Positions 20,701 to 34,663 are shown, counted from the first letter of the stretch. The stretch is 64,000 nucleotides of DNA from Melastoma dodecandrum (GCA_029817715.1 JARUPY010000290.1:4154001-4218000); one strand, 5' to 3'. Translations and numbers: made by a program. The notes: generated by a model not told the origin, from the sequence alone.

Positions 20701-23700
20701 ATCTTAAATTCCAGGAAGCCGTTCTTCTCTGAGAGTTCCGAAAGCCTACCGCCTGCATTTAAGCGCATCAAAACGGAGCAACCATCCCAAATCCCGAATG
20801 CCCTTACTGAAAATTCTGCAGAATCAGTATCTTTAACTGACAACCATACCATTTGTCCTGCTGTTATCCCCCCAGATAATCAACATGGGGAGCCCCGCCC
20901 TTTTGTAAAGTTGGAGACCCCTGATATAAAGAAGGATCATCCCTCTACTTCTGGATTGAGAAATGCTAACGGTGAGATGAAAAGGGAGCTGACGGGTGCC
21001 ACATTGCATGAGTCTCGTGGGGAGGATGCTTCAAGAGATGTTGCTGGGGTGACTGAAGTTGATCAAGCAAAGCAAGGAACCTCCGTTCAGCCTGTTGAGT
21101 CTGGTGTTATAACGAAATCAGGGAAGCCCAAAATAAAGGGAGTGTCCCTAACTGAACTTTTTACCCCCGAGCAAGTAAGAGAGCATATAATTGGATTGAG
21201 GCAGTGGGTTGGTCAGGTGAATTAAATTCTCTTTAAGCTGTCTTTTCAGTGATGTTTACTCTATGCAGCAAGAAACCTCTTTGCATTGTAAGTGTAAAAT
21301 TGTATATATGGGTGCATGTACTCCTTGACTGTTCTGTGAAACAGGACACTTCCTTTCTTATTTTTTTTTAAATGTATTCTGTTGTTCATGATAGTACATT
21401 TGTTGAATCATTTTCTAATTTGGCTTACTACTGCTGTTCTTTCTTTGAATGTGGTGATTAAAAATCCACTTTATAACCAATGCAATTTGCTTCCTCACAT
21501 GGAGATTCCCTGAAAAATTATTTGTGGTACCTTTTGGTTTTCCTACAAATTTCTCAATGTTTATATTGATTTTTGATGCTTTTGATATCTTGCACTCACT
21601 AATGGAGACCGTGGCACCTACTTTATTATCGAGCTTCTACAAGCAACATCTCTTGCTTAGTTGAGTGTTGCTCTTTAGAACCTTTTAGAGCACCATCTTG
21701 GTTGGCCTCCAAATTTTCTCTTTTTGTCAATGCATGCTGTTAAAGATTGCTATGCCAAGTATGGTTACTTAGTATCCAGTAGTCTCATGGCTCATGCTGG
21801 TGAGTGCAGCTCGTGCTGACCAATGATTTAATACTTCCACTTGTTGTGATGGCTTTTATTCTTTTGCAGAGCAAAGCTAAGGCAGAAAAGAATCAAGCAA
21901 TGGAGCACTCAATGAGTGATAATTCATGCGAGCTTTGTGCTGTGGAGAAGCTTACTTTTGAACCCCCACCTATCTACTGCACTCCATGTGGTGCCCGTAT
22001 TAAGAGAAATGCCACATATTACACTGTGGGAGCTGGAGATACAAGGCATTATTTTTGTATACCATGCTTTAATGAAGCTCGTGGTGAGAACATTGTTGCA
22101 GAAGGCCACACCATCCCTAAAGCCAGACTTGAGAAGAAGAAGAATGATGAGGAGACAGAAGAATCGGTTAGTGTCTGTTGCTTCTTCACCATAACGCTCT
22201 TCCCAGCAAGAAATATGGAAGGCAGTACTCTAACTGACTTTCTTTGTATGCAGTGGGTACAATGTGATAAATGTGAAACCTGGCAACATCAGATATGTGT
22301 CTTATTTAATGGTCGAAGAAATGACGGTGGTCAAGCTGAGTATACTTGCCCTAACTGTTATATTGAAGAAGTTGAAAGAGGTGAACGTAAGCCCTTGCCG
22401 CAGAATGCTGTCCTTGGCGCCAAAGATTTGCCAAAAACGCTGCTAAGTGACCATATAGAACAGCGTCTAGCAAGGAAACTCAAACAAGAGAGACTAGATA
22501 GGGCGAAGGCTCAGGGGAAAAATTACGACGAGGTTAGTTTTCTAATATTAGGCAAACAAGTTACCTGGATTTTCTCTGGAATTGAATTGTTACCTTCATG
22601 ATGTTATCTTGCAGCAATCATGGAAAGATCATGAAATTTTAATTTTTGTGAGCTTTTAGGAACAAATAATGCAAGCGACAGAATCTGCTCTGGTGCTGCT
22701 TTTTAGTGTGGTTTAGTCAGTTGCCAAGGAAGACTGCATATTTTTGCACATCAGCTATGATTAGTATTGTTTGTTGCCATGCCCTTCGTACTTTGTAGTA
22801 CTTGTCAATTGGTTATGCCCTTTGATCCTGTGATACTGTATTAGGGCATCTTCTGGATTATATACTTGTGCCTAGGAATTATTGTGGCTTTGTTACTCTT
22901 GCGGGGTAGTTAGGGGTTATGGGGCAATTGAGCACCATAATGATTTTTCTGGGGTTTTATGGCTCAGGAGGGTTTAAGGATATTGTGGTGCCATATGATG
23001 GAGTTGAGGACTGGATCAGATAAACTATGGGGTTAAGGGAATGATAGTGGCGGAGATTGGGTTCTTTGGGAAAAGTTGAACTGGAGATGATTACTAATGC
23101 ATAGGGAAAGCGTATGTAAAAAAGGAAGAAAACTGAAATGTTCTTGGCCTAGTCAGGGAAATGATGTTTGTAGGATGGTAAAATTAAATCAATAACAGTG
23201 AAGTCAATTTAGGAAGAACTATGGCCACTTGTAATTTTTTATATTAACATGATTGAAAATGCCCATGTGTGCTTATGAAAAATGCTTTGTGTCATAAACC
23301 TGCAATACTTGAGTTGAGTTAAAAAACAGTGGCCACCGATAATTACTTATTAACATAATTGCAAATGCTCGTGTTGTTATAAAAGAAATACTCTTTTAAG
23401 TGTCGGGAATACTCACACCTGATTATGTAGTATGATACAGTACTTATTATATATCTCTTGAAATCTCAGAGGGAGGATAAAATAAGTTGGTGGTTTCAGA
23501 TTGCATTTTACCAAGTCTGTATGATCTTTTTGAAATTGGCCTTAAATGTTGTAATTTTATCATGCAGGTCCCTGGAGCGGAAGCGCTTGTTGTAAGAGTT
23601 GTTTCATCAGTTGACAAGAAATTGGAAGTAAAGCCACGGTTTCTCGAAATATTTCAGGGAGAAAATTACCCAACAGAATTTCCTTATAAGTCTAAGGTTA

Positions 23701-26700
23701 GCTAGAGGCTGCCGATTTTGTTGGTGGCTTATTTCTGAAGGTTCAAATTGATAATGTTATAGAAACTTACACCTTTTTTTTCTCCATTTTAGGTTGTTCT
23801 GTTATTCCAGAAGATTGAGGGTGTAGAAGTATGCCTGTTTGGGATGTATGTTCAAGAATTTGGGTCTGAATGCCAATTTCCAAATCAGCGTCGTGTGTAT
23901 CTGTCATATCTCGATTCAGTGAAGTACTTCAGGCCTGAAGTTAAAGCTGTGACTGGTGAAGCTTTGCGTACTTTTGTCTACCATGAGATTCTTGTAAGTT
24001 GCAATTTTCACCTGGCTTCCTTGGTTTTAATTTTCTTTGAACTGATGATTGATAAGACAACGTCATGCCTTATTTTTATGCAGATTGGGTACCTTGAGTA
24101 TTGCAAAGCCAGAGGCTTTACCAGTTGCTATATTTGGGCATGCCCGCCTTTAAAAGGCGAGGATTATATATTGTATTGTCATCCAGAGATCCAGAAAACT
24201 CCCAAGTCTGATAAACTGAGAGAATGGTGAGGCAGTTCACTTTCACTAGTGTTGGAAATTGAATAAAACTGCCTATAGGGGTGTAAAATGTGAAATTACT
24301 GTCTTGCTTCAGCATTTTAACTCTAATCTTTGGTTGCTCATGATGATGTATTTTTTTTTTTTTTTGGTAAGCGATGATGTATTTTTTTTTATCTCAGGTA
24401 TCTAGCAATGTTGAGAAAAGCTGCGAAGGAGAATATTGTGGTTGATCTTACTAATTTGTATGATCATTTCTTTATTTGCACTGGTGAATCCAAGGCAAAG
24501 GTTACAGCAGCTAGGCTGCCATATTTTGATGGTGACTACTGGCCTGGTGCCGCAGAGGACCTTATATATCAGTTACAACAAGACGAAGATGGTAGAAAGC
24601 AGAATAAGAAAGGTTTGACGAAAAAAACTATAACGAAGAGAGCTTTAAAGGCATCTGGTCAATCTGATCTCTCTGGAAATGCATCAAAAGATCTGCTATT
24701 GATGCATAAGGTTTTCTTTTTTATCTATTAAATGTTGTCACCATGGCCTTCTTTTCTTTTCTTTTCTTTTAATAACAAATGGTTGTCTTATATTGTGGAT
24801 TTATGTTTGCAGCTTGGCGAAACTATTTCCCCGATGAAGGAAGATTTTATTATGGTTCATCTGCAGCATGCTTGCACCCATTGTTGTATTTTGATGGTGA
24901 CTGGGAACCGTTGGGTGTGCAACCAGTGCAAAAATTTTCAGATATGTGATAAGTAAGCTGAAAATTTTCTCATTTTTTGAGTTAATTCCCTCATATTTCA
25001 CCATGGCTGTTATTCTTGTTATCTATCTTTTCTTATTCCTTTTCTTTTGAGTGATGACCCTGCTGAGCCCTCTGGTCAGCCTCTTTATTCAATAGGAGAT
25101 TTATTGACCTTCTCCGGCATCTTCTTGTTAGCGTATATGCCGAGGGAAATATCTCAATTGGATCTCTGATACAGAAAATGGTGTAGTCAGAAATTTAGTA
25201 ATTTGTTCACCCTTATCATTTCTTTGAAATGTGGAAACATGCACTCGCAATCCAGGCCTCCTCTTCTTTGATTTTATCTTTCAGCTGGAGTTTGGGAAAG
25301 CGGTTGCTGTGAGCTTGCTGCTCCTTAGTATTGGTCTTCATGCATGGTTATGGAATCATGCCCCACTCTTATTAGATTGAGATTGTCCCATGAGATATTT
25401 GTACTTCCCCCGGAAGTGATTTCCTTTTGTTCTACTACAGCACTTGTAGAGTTCTCTGTCCATATGTTCGATTGAGCAGGATTGTTTGGTACCCTGGTTT
25501 ATGAGTGCATGATGAGGTTGATTTTCATAATTTAGTTTTCTCTTCAGCTTTAGCTCTAAGGTCCTAAGATTTTGTCCTTTGACCTGAAAGTTAGGAAGAA
25601 TCACGGTCATGAATGGGGCTACTCCTTTTTGTTATAAGAATTACTCAGTGTTGTGTTTCCTGTCTACTTCCAACAAAATGTGCTGTTCATTTGAGACTAT
25701 AAACAACAACAAGAGCATTTGAGCCTTTGTCCCGCTTGGTGGGGTATACATTTGGAACTAGGGAAAGGATATATATCCAGCGCTAACGAAGAATTTAAGA
25801 AAGGTTATTAATGCTACTTACATTGCTTGTGAGCAGTTGGCCGGTGCCCCAGATGTGACGTAGACAGTCGTGAGTTGTTAGATAGGTTTGGAGGAAGGTT
25901 ATGGTCTAGTTAGAACTTTCACTTAGCTTGAGCAGAGTACTTTCTGAGGAAGATACCATTCTTGATCTTTGTCAAAAAATGAGCTACCTATTCACATGTC
26001 AAACCTCAAGTTGGCTACCATGGTTGAACGTGTCTCTATTTGTTTCGATTGTGCATCTTTCTTTTTCTAAAAGATGAGCTTATTCTTTCAGGTGCTATGA
26101 GGCTGAACAAAAACGCGAAGAGCGGGAGAGACACCCTATTAATCAGAGGGAGAAGCATTCTTTATCTATGGTGAGATGCCATTTGGCTTTATATCTTGCA
26201 CTTTTGAAGGTATGCTATTGCATTCTGACTGATGAGTAATCTGCAGATTCCAATTTTGGATGTACCTGAAGATAGTAAAGATAAAGATGAAATACTTGAG
26301 AGTGAATTTTTCGATACCAGACAGGCTTTCTTAAGTCTGTGTCAAGGAAATCATTATCAGTATGATACTCTGAGGCGTGCTAAGCATTCTTCCATGATGG
26401 TTCTTTACCACCTTCATAATCCCACTGCCCCTGCATTTGTCGCAACATGTAATATTTGTTATTTGGACATTGAAGCTGGTCAAGGTTGGCGTTGTGAGGT
26501 TTGCCCCGAATATGATGTTTGCAATTCATGTTATCAAAAGGATGGTGGTGTTAACCATCCTCATAAATTGACAAATCATCCTTCTATGGTTGATCGGGAT
26601 GCTCAGAACAAAGAAGCCAGACAAATGAGAGTTCTACAGGTACATTACTCAAATTCTATATCTTTAAAGAAAAACAAAATTATAGATGAGTTCTCTTCTC

Positions 26701-27519
26701 ACTCTTGATGAAGTCGTGGCACGTCTTGTTTGTCGGATTTGAATAACAGATTGTGTTGAACTGTCCAACTCATATGTTATCAGATTGTGCATCCGAACCA
26801 AGTTTAAAGGGAGGCCTGTGTTTTTTGGTAAAGAAAGCGTACGATGGGTACTTAATATAGAATATTTGTGGAGCTAGGATCGGATTAGAACTTAATCAGC
26901 ATGGCTTTAATGGTGGATTATCAGCTGTTCACTCAAAGGGTTTGTTGCATTTTGTAAGGTGCTGTGTTTGCATGACTTTTTCAATTGCCGCTGTATGTTT
27001 AACATCTATTCATCATTGCAGCTAAGGAAAATGCTGGACTTACTGGTGCATGCATCTCAATGTCGATCTGCACATTGTCAATATCCAAATTGTCGGAAAG
27101 TGAAGGGACTGTTTCGCCATGGAATACAATGCAAAGTACGGGCTTCTGGAGGCTGTGTGTTGTGTAAAAAAATGTGGTATCTCCTCCAACTGCACGCTCG
27201 AGCTTGCAAAGAAGCAGAGTGTCATGTCCCGCGGTGCAGGTGAAAGCCGTTTTCAGATTGAATAATCCATGTAGTTTATGGAAGGAAAATTTGGTGGACA
27301 TATTCTGGCAGGGGGGGATCAACTGCTACTGCATTGCATGCCACGGGTTTAGTTTCTTGCCTTACTGATTTCTGTTTTCCCATTTTACCTTGTTTGAAAT
27401 GCAGAGATTTAAGGGAACATTTGAGGAGATTACAGCAGCAATCGGACTCGCGGCGAAGGGCAGCCGTCATGGAGATGATGAGGCAGAGAGCTGCGGAGGT
27501 CGCCAGCAATGGAGTATAA
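17725..27519 (+). CDS. HAC1: Histone acetyltransferase of the p300/CBP type (HAC1-like)
   Basis: Nuclear co-activator that acetylates histones H3/H4. Sixteen exons join in phase: 17725-17909, 18008-18122, 18374-18656, 18750-19241, 19439-21216, 21870-22166, 22254-22532, 23568-23696, 23793-23993, 24084-24226, 24398-24710, 24813-24952, 26092-26170, 26247-26639, 27022-27239, 27405-27519. They give 1719 aa, close to the roughly 1700 aa of Arabidopsis HAC1. Domains in order: Gln/Asn/Ser-rich N-terminus; TAZ1 zinc finger about 663-745; PHD-type Cys/His region about 965-1105 ([20 protein letters not shown]); CBP-type catalytic domain about 1080-1450 ([32 protein letters not shown]); ZZ finger about 1415-1465; second ZZ about 1540-1590; TAZ2 about 1610-1690. 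As in other plant HACs there is no bromodomain. Two large introns (22533-23567 and 24953-26091) hold no recognisable insertion. No defect seen. HAC12 is a close paralogue, so orthology to HAC1 itself is inferred. Confidence 0.96.
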
Positions 27520-28858
27520 TTTGGTCTTGTGCTGTGAATTTGGCTTATCTGGAGACACAGAATCAGGTGCGGACAGCCAGATGCTCACTGTTGTTTAAAA
27601 TATATCACACAGACAGACACACTGCAGGACTCTTTCCCCTGCAATCATTACTCCGGAAAGAGCATGTATCTACTACCTTTGAAATAGAAGGGGGGGAGGG
27701 GAGGAGATAGCCAGTCCAGTCCGCGCGCTAATTAACCGGAGCTCGTCCATCCCAAATTTTGCCTACTGAGAAACGCGGCAGGCACTGCACCAGTGCCTTT
27801 GTCCAAATTATCACATGGGGTGTCTGTGGAAGGAGGATGGCTGGCATCAAAGGTTGGAGTTTCCCTCGTGCTGTGCGACCTCCCTTTTCTTCTATTTCAG
27901 TCCTTTGTTTTTGTTTTGTTAATTTTTTTTTTCTCCTTTATTGGGTAGTTTGCGTAGAGCAAGTAGCTGAGTTGAGGGGGGGAAATAATGGTTGGGGGCC
28001 GGGGGGTTGAGAGATGGGGGCTTCTTTTTACAGCAAATTCTTTTCATTGTTACCACCCGGGTATAGTGAGTCATTCTGTCTCAGTCTGTTGGTTAGTAAA
28101 AAGTCAAAGTCTGACGATGATGATGTTGAGGAAGAATTCATCCCTTTTCTTCTCTCCCCTCTCCTCTCCTCTCTCTCTCTCTCTCTCTCCTCAAGAAAAC
28201 GGAGAAGGGGGGGGGGGGGGGGGGGGGTGTGCACTCAGTGTATATAGGAAGAAAGACTCGGAAATGTGTCCCCTCTGTTTTTCACATCTGGGTTCAATCG
28301 AGGTTGAATGTGTTCTTTTCAGAAGGAATTTGAATGGTGATAAAAAAAGTTTAGTGGGGCTGGGGGGGGGGGGGGAATCTGGATTCTGGGTGTGAAAATA
28401 GAGGTAATATTCTAAATGGGTCACGGGGACAAAAAAAGAAAAAAGAAATTAATGGGCAGGAGTGATTTTGGATAATTGTCTCTTTCTCTTGATGTGTCTA
28501 GGTTCACTCAATAAATTAAATTATACATAATTATTTAATTTATCATATATTAAATAAATTATATAAATATTTAAAAAAGTTTCTAATTTTAAAACCCGAA
28601 TCCAAAACACATTGAGCCTTTAAAATAATGTCAACCGTGTCTCAAATTTTCCACCACATCCGAAACTTTTGGCTAGGAATAAAAAAAAAAAAAAACTAGT
28701 AATAATTTCTGGGGAAATCAAGTGGCCGCTGATGGGTTGGGTGGACGTGGCGCCCTTTGGTCCTCTAAAGCTTCTTTGCTTCCGTTAACATTCTTTCCCC
28801 GCCAATCCGACTCCACAATTCTTCTTCTTCTTCTTCACTTTCATCGGCATACCCCGAC
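27520..28858. other. Intergenic region between HAC1 and HCF173
   Basis: Contains the HAC1 3' untranslated region, a CT microsatellite (about 28160-28190), two poly-G runs, an AT-rich stretch (28500-28700) and the HCF173 promoter with an ACGT-core motif GACGTGGC at 28744-28751. No further gene recognised; the short frames at 27759-28395 are low-complexity. Confidence 0.6.
28207..28227 (+). repeat. 21-base poly-G run, with a 14-base run at 28362-28375
   Basis: Uninterrupted G tracts close behind a CT repeat. Runs of this length are unstable and error-prone in sequencing, so exact lengths are uncertain. Confidence 0.85.
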
Positions 28859-31800
28859 ATGTCAGCGTCAGTTGCCTTCCACACCACCGGATTAACTCCC
28901 AAGTCCGACTTCCTCGGCATCACCCAGCTCCCCCTCCACGACGTCTCCCGAAGGTCCTTCCTCCTCCTTCCCCGTCCCTCCAGACGCCCACCCTATGCCA
29001 GGGCCGGTGGAGGCGGCAGCGGCGGCGACGGCGACGGCGACGGTTCCCGTGACGGCGGCAGCTTGATCAGCCTCGACGATGTCAACCCCGTCGGCCTCGG
29101 GAGGAAGTCCCGCCAGATCTTCGACGAGGTTTGGAGGAAGTTCTCTGGGCTCGGCCAGATTTCCAGGACCTCCTTCGAGGACGACAGGGTCGATATCAGG
29201 GAAGGCGGCCCCCTCTGCGAGTTCGCCATCCCTGGTGCTCAGAACACCACCGTCCTCGTCGTCGGCGCCACGAGCCGCATCGGCCGCATTGTCGTCCGTA
29301 AGCTCATGCTCCGTGGGTACACCGTCAAGGCCCTTGTCAGGAAGGCGGATGAGTCCGACTTGGATATGCTTCCCAGGTCTATCGAGATTGTCTGTGGGGA
29401 CGTGGGCGATCCCTCCACCCTTAAGGCCGCCGTTCAGGGATGCAATAAGATCATCTACTGTGCCACCGCCCGGTCCCCCATCACCGGGGATCTCTTCAGG
29501 GTTGATCACCGTGGTGTTTACAACATCGCCAAGGCATTCCAGGTCCTTCCCGTTGACCCCGCGCTCCTCTCGGGATAGCTTGCATCCCTTTAGTTTCCCA
29601 TCCATTTGCTCCTCTTCTTCCTCTTATTTTCTTTACCTGTCGTGGTGTCCGACTTTGAAGGATTACAACCACAAGCTGGCCCAGATGCGGGCTGGCAGGA
29701 GCAGCAAAAGCAAGCTCTTGCTTGCTAAATTCAAGACGGCAGAATCCCTGGATGGCTGGGAAGTCCGTATGGGCACCTATTTCCAAGACGTCTTGGCTAC
29801 CAAGTACGACGGAGGGATGGACGCCAAGTTTGAGTTCACCGAGACTGGGCAGGCCGTCTTTTCCGGTAGTTGCCATGTCCTTTGCGGATGGGAGTTGTGT
29901 TCATCTTTCTTCTTTTCCTTTTTCTCCTGACTCTTTCCTTTTCAGGCTATGTTTTCAGCAGAGGAGGCTATGTTGAACTCTCGAAGAAGCTTCAACTTCC
30001 GCTCGATCGCACGCTTGATAGGTCTGTCCTAATTCAGTCTACGTATTCAAAATGGAGAAGAGAATCTCAGGGCATACCACTCTGCAATGATCTTTTTGAT
30101 TGTAAAAGAGTCTCCCATGGATGGTCAGGTTTGAAGGTCTGGTGCTCTCTTTGGGAGGGAATGGTCGATCTTACGTGTTAATTCTTGAGGCCGGTCCGTC
30201 AGCAGACACGACCAAGAGCAAGCTGTACTTCGCCAGAATCAGCACCAAAATTGGTTTCTGTAGGGTACTGTTATTGACAGGACTGATAATTAATCTTGAC
30301 CTTTTCCTTGCGTGAGGTTAGGATTTTATTCCTCCCAGTGTAACTTTGGCATAGCTGACAGGTAAGAGTGCCGTTTTCGTCCTTCCGTCCTGTGAAACCG
30401 GATGATCCACCGTTGGATCCATTTCTTGCGCATACTTTAACGATCAGGTTTGAGCCCAGAAGACAGGTAAGATGATCTTCAATTTACCTCTGCCATCTGC
30501 ATAATCTTCTAAACCTTGAATTTGAGGCATCCTCCAGCATACGAAGCTGCCAGAGCATTCATTAGGCAGTGCTTGTATAAGTAAAAACCTTAAATGTAGA
30601 GTTGTTTGACATCAGTCGAATCCGTCGGGCAGAAGACGTAGTATGCATAGCTGATGTCTGTATATTGCTAGTCGTGACAGTCTCACGTGGTCTGAGATTT
30701 ACGGAGACCTGCATGCAACCACATCTTAGTTTTGCATGATGTACGAGGATGATTATCATTGCCTGTTATCTTGCCGTATAGTGTTACGGTTCTCTTGAAA
30801 AAATTGCCTATTCTTTTGCTTTCGCTTTGATGTGCTTGTTTTACTGCGACGACAATTGTGTAGATACCCTCTGATGCTTGATTGTTTTCTGGATGACAGA
30901 GACCACTTGAAGGACCTTCTGTGACAAAGCAGGACTTGAGAAGCTTCAAGCTCATATTGGAATATATAAAGGCCTTGCCAGTAAGTGGTTATTACGCGTC
31001 TTTGGAACAATCTTATTTCAGCTTGGTAGCTCTCACATCACCTGCACTGCTGTTTCCACTAGTCTTGCTTCATGAATATAGAATCCAACCATTCATACTA
31101 GTTCTCTCTGTATTTTTCAATGCTTATTCTGAGCCTCCTCTCCAAAGTTACGGTAGTTAAAATAGCATCATCAATTCAGCATTCCGGCCTTCTATGTTCC
31201 TAACTTCCTAAAAGCTCGACTTAGGTAACACTGCAATCTCCAAATGGATGCCCCAGCAGAGCCTGTTGTAGTTTCTATGAAAATACTCTTCTTATGCTTG
31301 GCTTGTTCGTTGTTTTATTCACGTTGTATCTGTTGACAAAATTAACTTCTTGAACTTTTTTGCAGACTGGGCAAGAACCAGATTTCATCCTTGTTTCCTG
31401 CACAGGTCTAGGAATTGAACCTTCAAGACGGGAGCAAGTTATTAAAGCAAAGAGGGTTTACATCTGTCTCCTTGTTCTACTATGTCCTCGTCCATTTGAT
31501 AGTCGTTGTTATGACGAGTTAAATTTCTACAATTCTATTAGGCCGGAGAAGACTCCTTGAGAAGGTCGGGACTCGGCTATACAATTGTCCGCCCAGGTCC
31601 CCTGATGGTATGCTTTTGAATGCAATTCTCTCTACTATATCTTCTTTCGGCTGCTGCCGGTCCTATTACATGTTGCATGGGATATGTTTAGGGGACGGCA
31701 TTGTGATTATGATTAATAATGGATATGGCATTGTAAATTATTAATCATGGTTTTACCAATGATGGTGGAACTGATATGTGCCAACAAGCATACTATGGAA

Positions 31801-32447
31801 TTCTCTCCTTTTTTCCTTCTAATGCAAATGGCGAAAAACAAGGACTTATCGTTCTAACATTAGTTTACAGTCCCTTTCTGTGAAATAAGCAGTCGAAAAA
31901 GTTTATTTTGGTATTTTTACAGGAGGAACCCGGTGGCCAGCGTGCCCTTATATTCGATCAAGGGAACCGAATTTCTCAGGTAAAAAGGTTAATATCACCT
32001 TCTCAGAGTTATTGCCGAGCAGACATTAGATTTGATGTGAACAAGTCGTGGCTCGTGGCAGGGGATTAGTTGTGCGGACGTGGCAGATATTTGTGTCAAA
32101 GCTTTGCATGATTCAACGGCGAGGAACAAGAGCTTTGATGTGGGTTTTGAAATTAAGTCATCCTTTCCTGAGTTGCGCGTTGCAATATCAGATTCTGTTC
32201 ATTATGACTGGAGGTTATTTTCCTCTGTGCTTTTCTGCAGGTCTGCCATGAATATGTTGCAGACGACTCAGGAATGAGGCTTTATGAACTGGTGAACAAA
32301 ATCGAGAGCTAAAATCTCTGTGGTCGCTTATAAATGAATTATGATGGCACCCCTTCTTTTATTTTCTTTTTGTAGGTCGCGCATTTGCCGGACAAAGCAA
32401 ATAACTATTTGGCACCTGCGCTCTCCGTCTTGGAGAAGAACACATAA
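28859..32447 (+). CDS. HCF173: HCF173, chloroplast NAD(P)-binding/CIA30 protein
   Basis: In Arabidopsis this protein binds psbA mRNA and is needed to start translation of the photosystem II D1 protein. Twelve exons join in phase: 28859-29542, 29661-29865, 29946-30021, 30129-30264, 30362-30466, 30900-30980, 31366-31455, 31542-31607, 31923-31979, 32062-32139, 32241-32291, 32376-32447, giving 566 aa (Arabidopsis about 600). Residues 1-50 are rich in Ser, Pro and Arg and fit a chloroplast transit peptide, followed by a Gly/Asp-repeat linker. The Rossmann nucleotide-binding motif GATSRIG is at 136-142. A CIA30-like domain (from about 245, KLLLAKFKTAESLDGWEVRM) is inserted in the reductase-like fold, which resumes with GLGYTIVRPGPLM and ends NYLAPALSVLEKNT. 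The first exon is much more GC-rich than the rest. No defects seen. Confidence 0.96.
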
Positions 32448-33464
32448 AACAGTGCCATAGACGAGAAAATTGTTTCCGGCAATGCCAATTCCGTTCCCTG
32501 ACGCAGCTGGATCCTTTCCAAATGTGGGGGGTGTGTGCTTTGACGCAAACATGCTCACCGGTGTATATGAGGTGGAAGAAGGCAATGAAAGGACGATGGT
32601 AACGCTCAACAACTGATCATATTTGGATGTCTCTTGTAAACACACACACACACACCTACCATGTAAATCTGATATATTTTTGCCTGCATCCTTCAAACAG
32701 CCTGTTGTAAGTGTTGAAAGTTGGTTTTGTTAAACCATGAACATCATCATGTAAACAATAGTAAGTATCCTGCATATCCTCAGACAGTAATTCATATATT
32801 TTAAAACATGGAGGCTTTGTAGGCGGATGAAAATTCAAAGAGAGAATTAAGAATCGATTAGTTTTAAAAGAAATAAATAAAAATACTATTATTGGTTTTA
32901 ATCATCCCCAGATACATTCTCTTAACTCTTGAAGGAAGTATCCATGGCCTCTCGATACATCAACTGCTACAGCTATCTGCTTCAGCTCCAACAACGAGAT
33001 GACGTTTTGGGCATACTTGGAACCTTGATGATTTACTAGTCATCCTCAACGCCATCTCTTCTAATCTCATTAGATCATAACATGTGGTGGTGTTCTTCTG
33101 GGTCCGATAAAAAACTTCCTACACGTGAAGCATTTATTCGTGGTGGGCGTTCATATGCCGACGACACACGCTAGGTGTCATTCGTTCCACATTTGGCGGG
33201 GTGCGTAGTTTGGTTTGAGATGTGATGTCCATATAAAAAGAGCATGAGACACGATGTTTAATTAGAAGAAATACTTAAAAAATCAGATAATTCACTCTTG
33301 AGAAAACACGGGAACAAATAACCACATAACCTTTAAACAAGGTGGCAACCTAATTTCTTTGATTGTAAACGTATATTATACACATTGTTTCTAAGATTCT
33401 GTTTATTCTATAATTTTTGAACTTCTTCCAAAGATTTCGGAGTTATCATCGTGTTGAGTCGCCG

Positions 33465-33932
33465 TTATTTCTCCAACGTCATCTTGTCATGTTCCAACTG
33501 CCTTCTTAGTCTTGCAATACATGTCCTCAAGAAGTACCCACGTCCTTCGTCTTGATGGGTTTGACCCGCTACTCTTTTTTGGGACAACGATAAGATTCGA
33601 ATGATACTCAAAATCAAGCGAAGGTTGAAATCTACTATCATGATAGAGTCTTGACGATACTCAAAATCCAACAAACAATGACAGCAGACTGTGATATTAA
33701 TCAAGCGCAAGCCATAACTTGCTACTCTCTTCTGGCGAATGATGGAGTCTAGGCTATACTCAAAATCAAGCGAGCAATGAAAACATGACGTGAACTCAAC
33801 CAAGCGAATGTCAAAACTAGGCAATATCTTGATATTTCTCTGCACTGAATCTAAATTTATCCATAAAGAAGTTCTTGTTTGGGGGATAAGGCGGCCTTTA
33901 CCAACTTCAATACAGAAAGAAGTCGATATCAC
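33465..33932 (-). repeat. Internally repeated segment with open minus-strand frame
   Basis: A 155-codon minus-strand frame contains a duplicated module: CSLDFEYSLDSII and CLLDFEYRQDSIM, each near a QKRVA phrase. On the plus strand this is the phrase ATACTCAAAATCAAGCGAGC repeated about three times in degenerate form. I do not recognise it; a decayed repeat is more likely than a protein-coding gene. Confidence 0.4.
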
Positions 33933-34178
33933 AAAAGTCGCCCGTAATCGATCTTTCTGAAAACGATTTCATGAAAATATGCTCGTTCCAATGAAATTAT
34001 TCTTACAAAAAGCGACTACTGGGCAGAGTTTAACTAAAAACGGTTTACACGTGGCCTCCATGTCGCAACAATTTACTTTAATAAAAAACTATTTATAGGA
34101 CTTTAATAATAATTAATAATAATAAATCATACTATTGTTAGCCTAACTCTCTTGACTTTCGGACAAAGAATCCAAGAA

Positions 34179-34200
34179 AGAGAGAGAGAGAGAGAGAGAG
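34179..34200 (+). repeat. GA microsatellite
   Basis: About eleven uninterrupted AG units. Confidence 0.9.
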
Positions 34201-34663
34201 CGCCCTCTTCCTTACGTAAAAATCCCCCACCTCCACCCAAATTTCAACGGACGCATGTAAGGCGTGTCTCGTCTCTTTGGCTATATGTTGAAATTTGGTG
34301 TCAGAGTGAAGTCGGTATCAGTGAGGCCGACCCCTCCTCGTATCGATTTCACGGAGAGATTTGAAGAATCTAATAAGATTTTAGAAATCCGCCTTGTACC
34401 GATTTAACGGGAATTAGCATGTTATCGCTAAATCGGTCTTAAAAAGGCTTACTTCGATTCACGCGAGTCTTAATTCGCTTCCGATTTTTTCATTATAAAA
34501 TCAAATTTTATAAAATCGATTTCTTGACAATAGTCAAAAAATTTTAAATTTTGATAATTTATTTCGTAAAATATTTTGCTTTAACTATCGTTACCGAGAA
34601 ATAAAGGTAACGAATGGGATGCTATTTCTTCTTTTACGTACCATTACGGAATGAGTTGCCTCC

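Larger units (their letters stand above)
32448..34663. other. Intergenic region downstream of HCF173
   Basis: Holds the HCF173 3' untranslated region with a short CA repeat (about 32640-32655), AT-rich sequence, a repeat with internal duplication (33465-33932) and a GA microsatellite (about 34179-34200). The stretch 34200-34620 has no recognisable gene. Confidence 0.5.

Noticed and set aside
28014..28424. Several frames around the poly-G and CT runs
   Set aside because: Low-complexity translations without domain; intergenic.
28892..29605. 237-codon minus-strand frame opposite HCF173 exon 1
   Set aside because: Shadow of a GC-rich coding exon; the composition is low-complexity and the plus strand encodes a recognised protein.
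34152..34364. 70-codon frame starting in the GA microsatellite
   Set aside because: Begins with an Arg-Glu repeat translated from the microsatellite and shows no similarity I can name.
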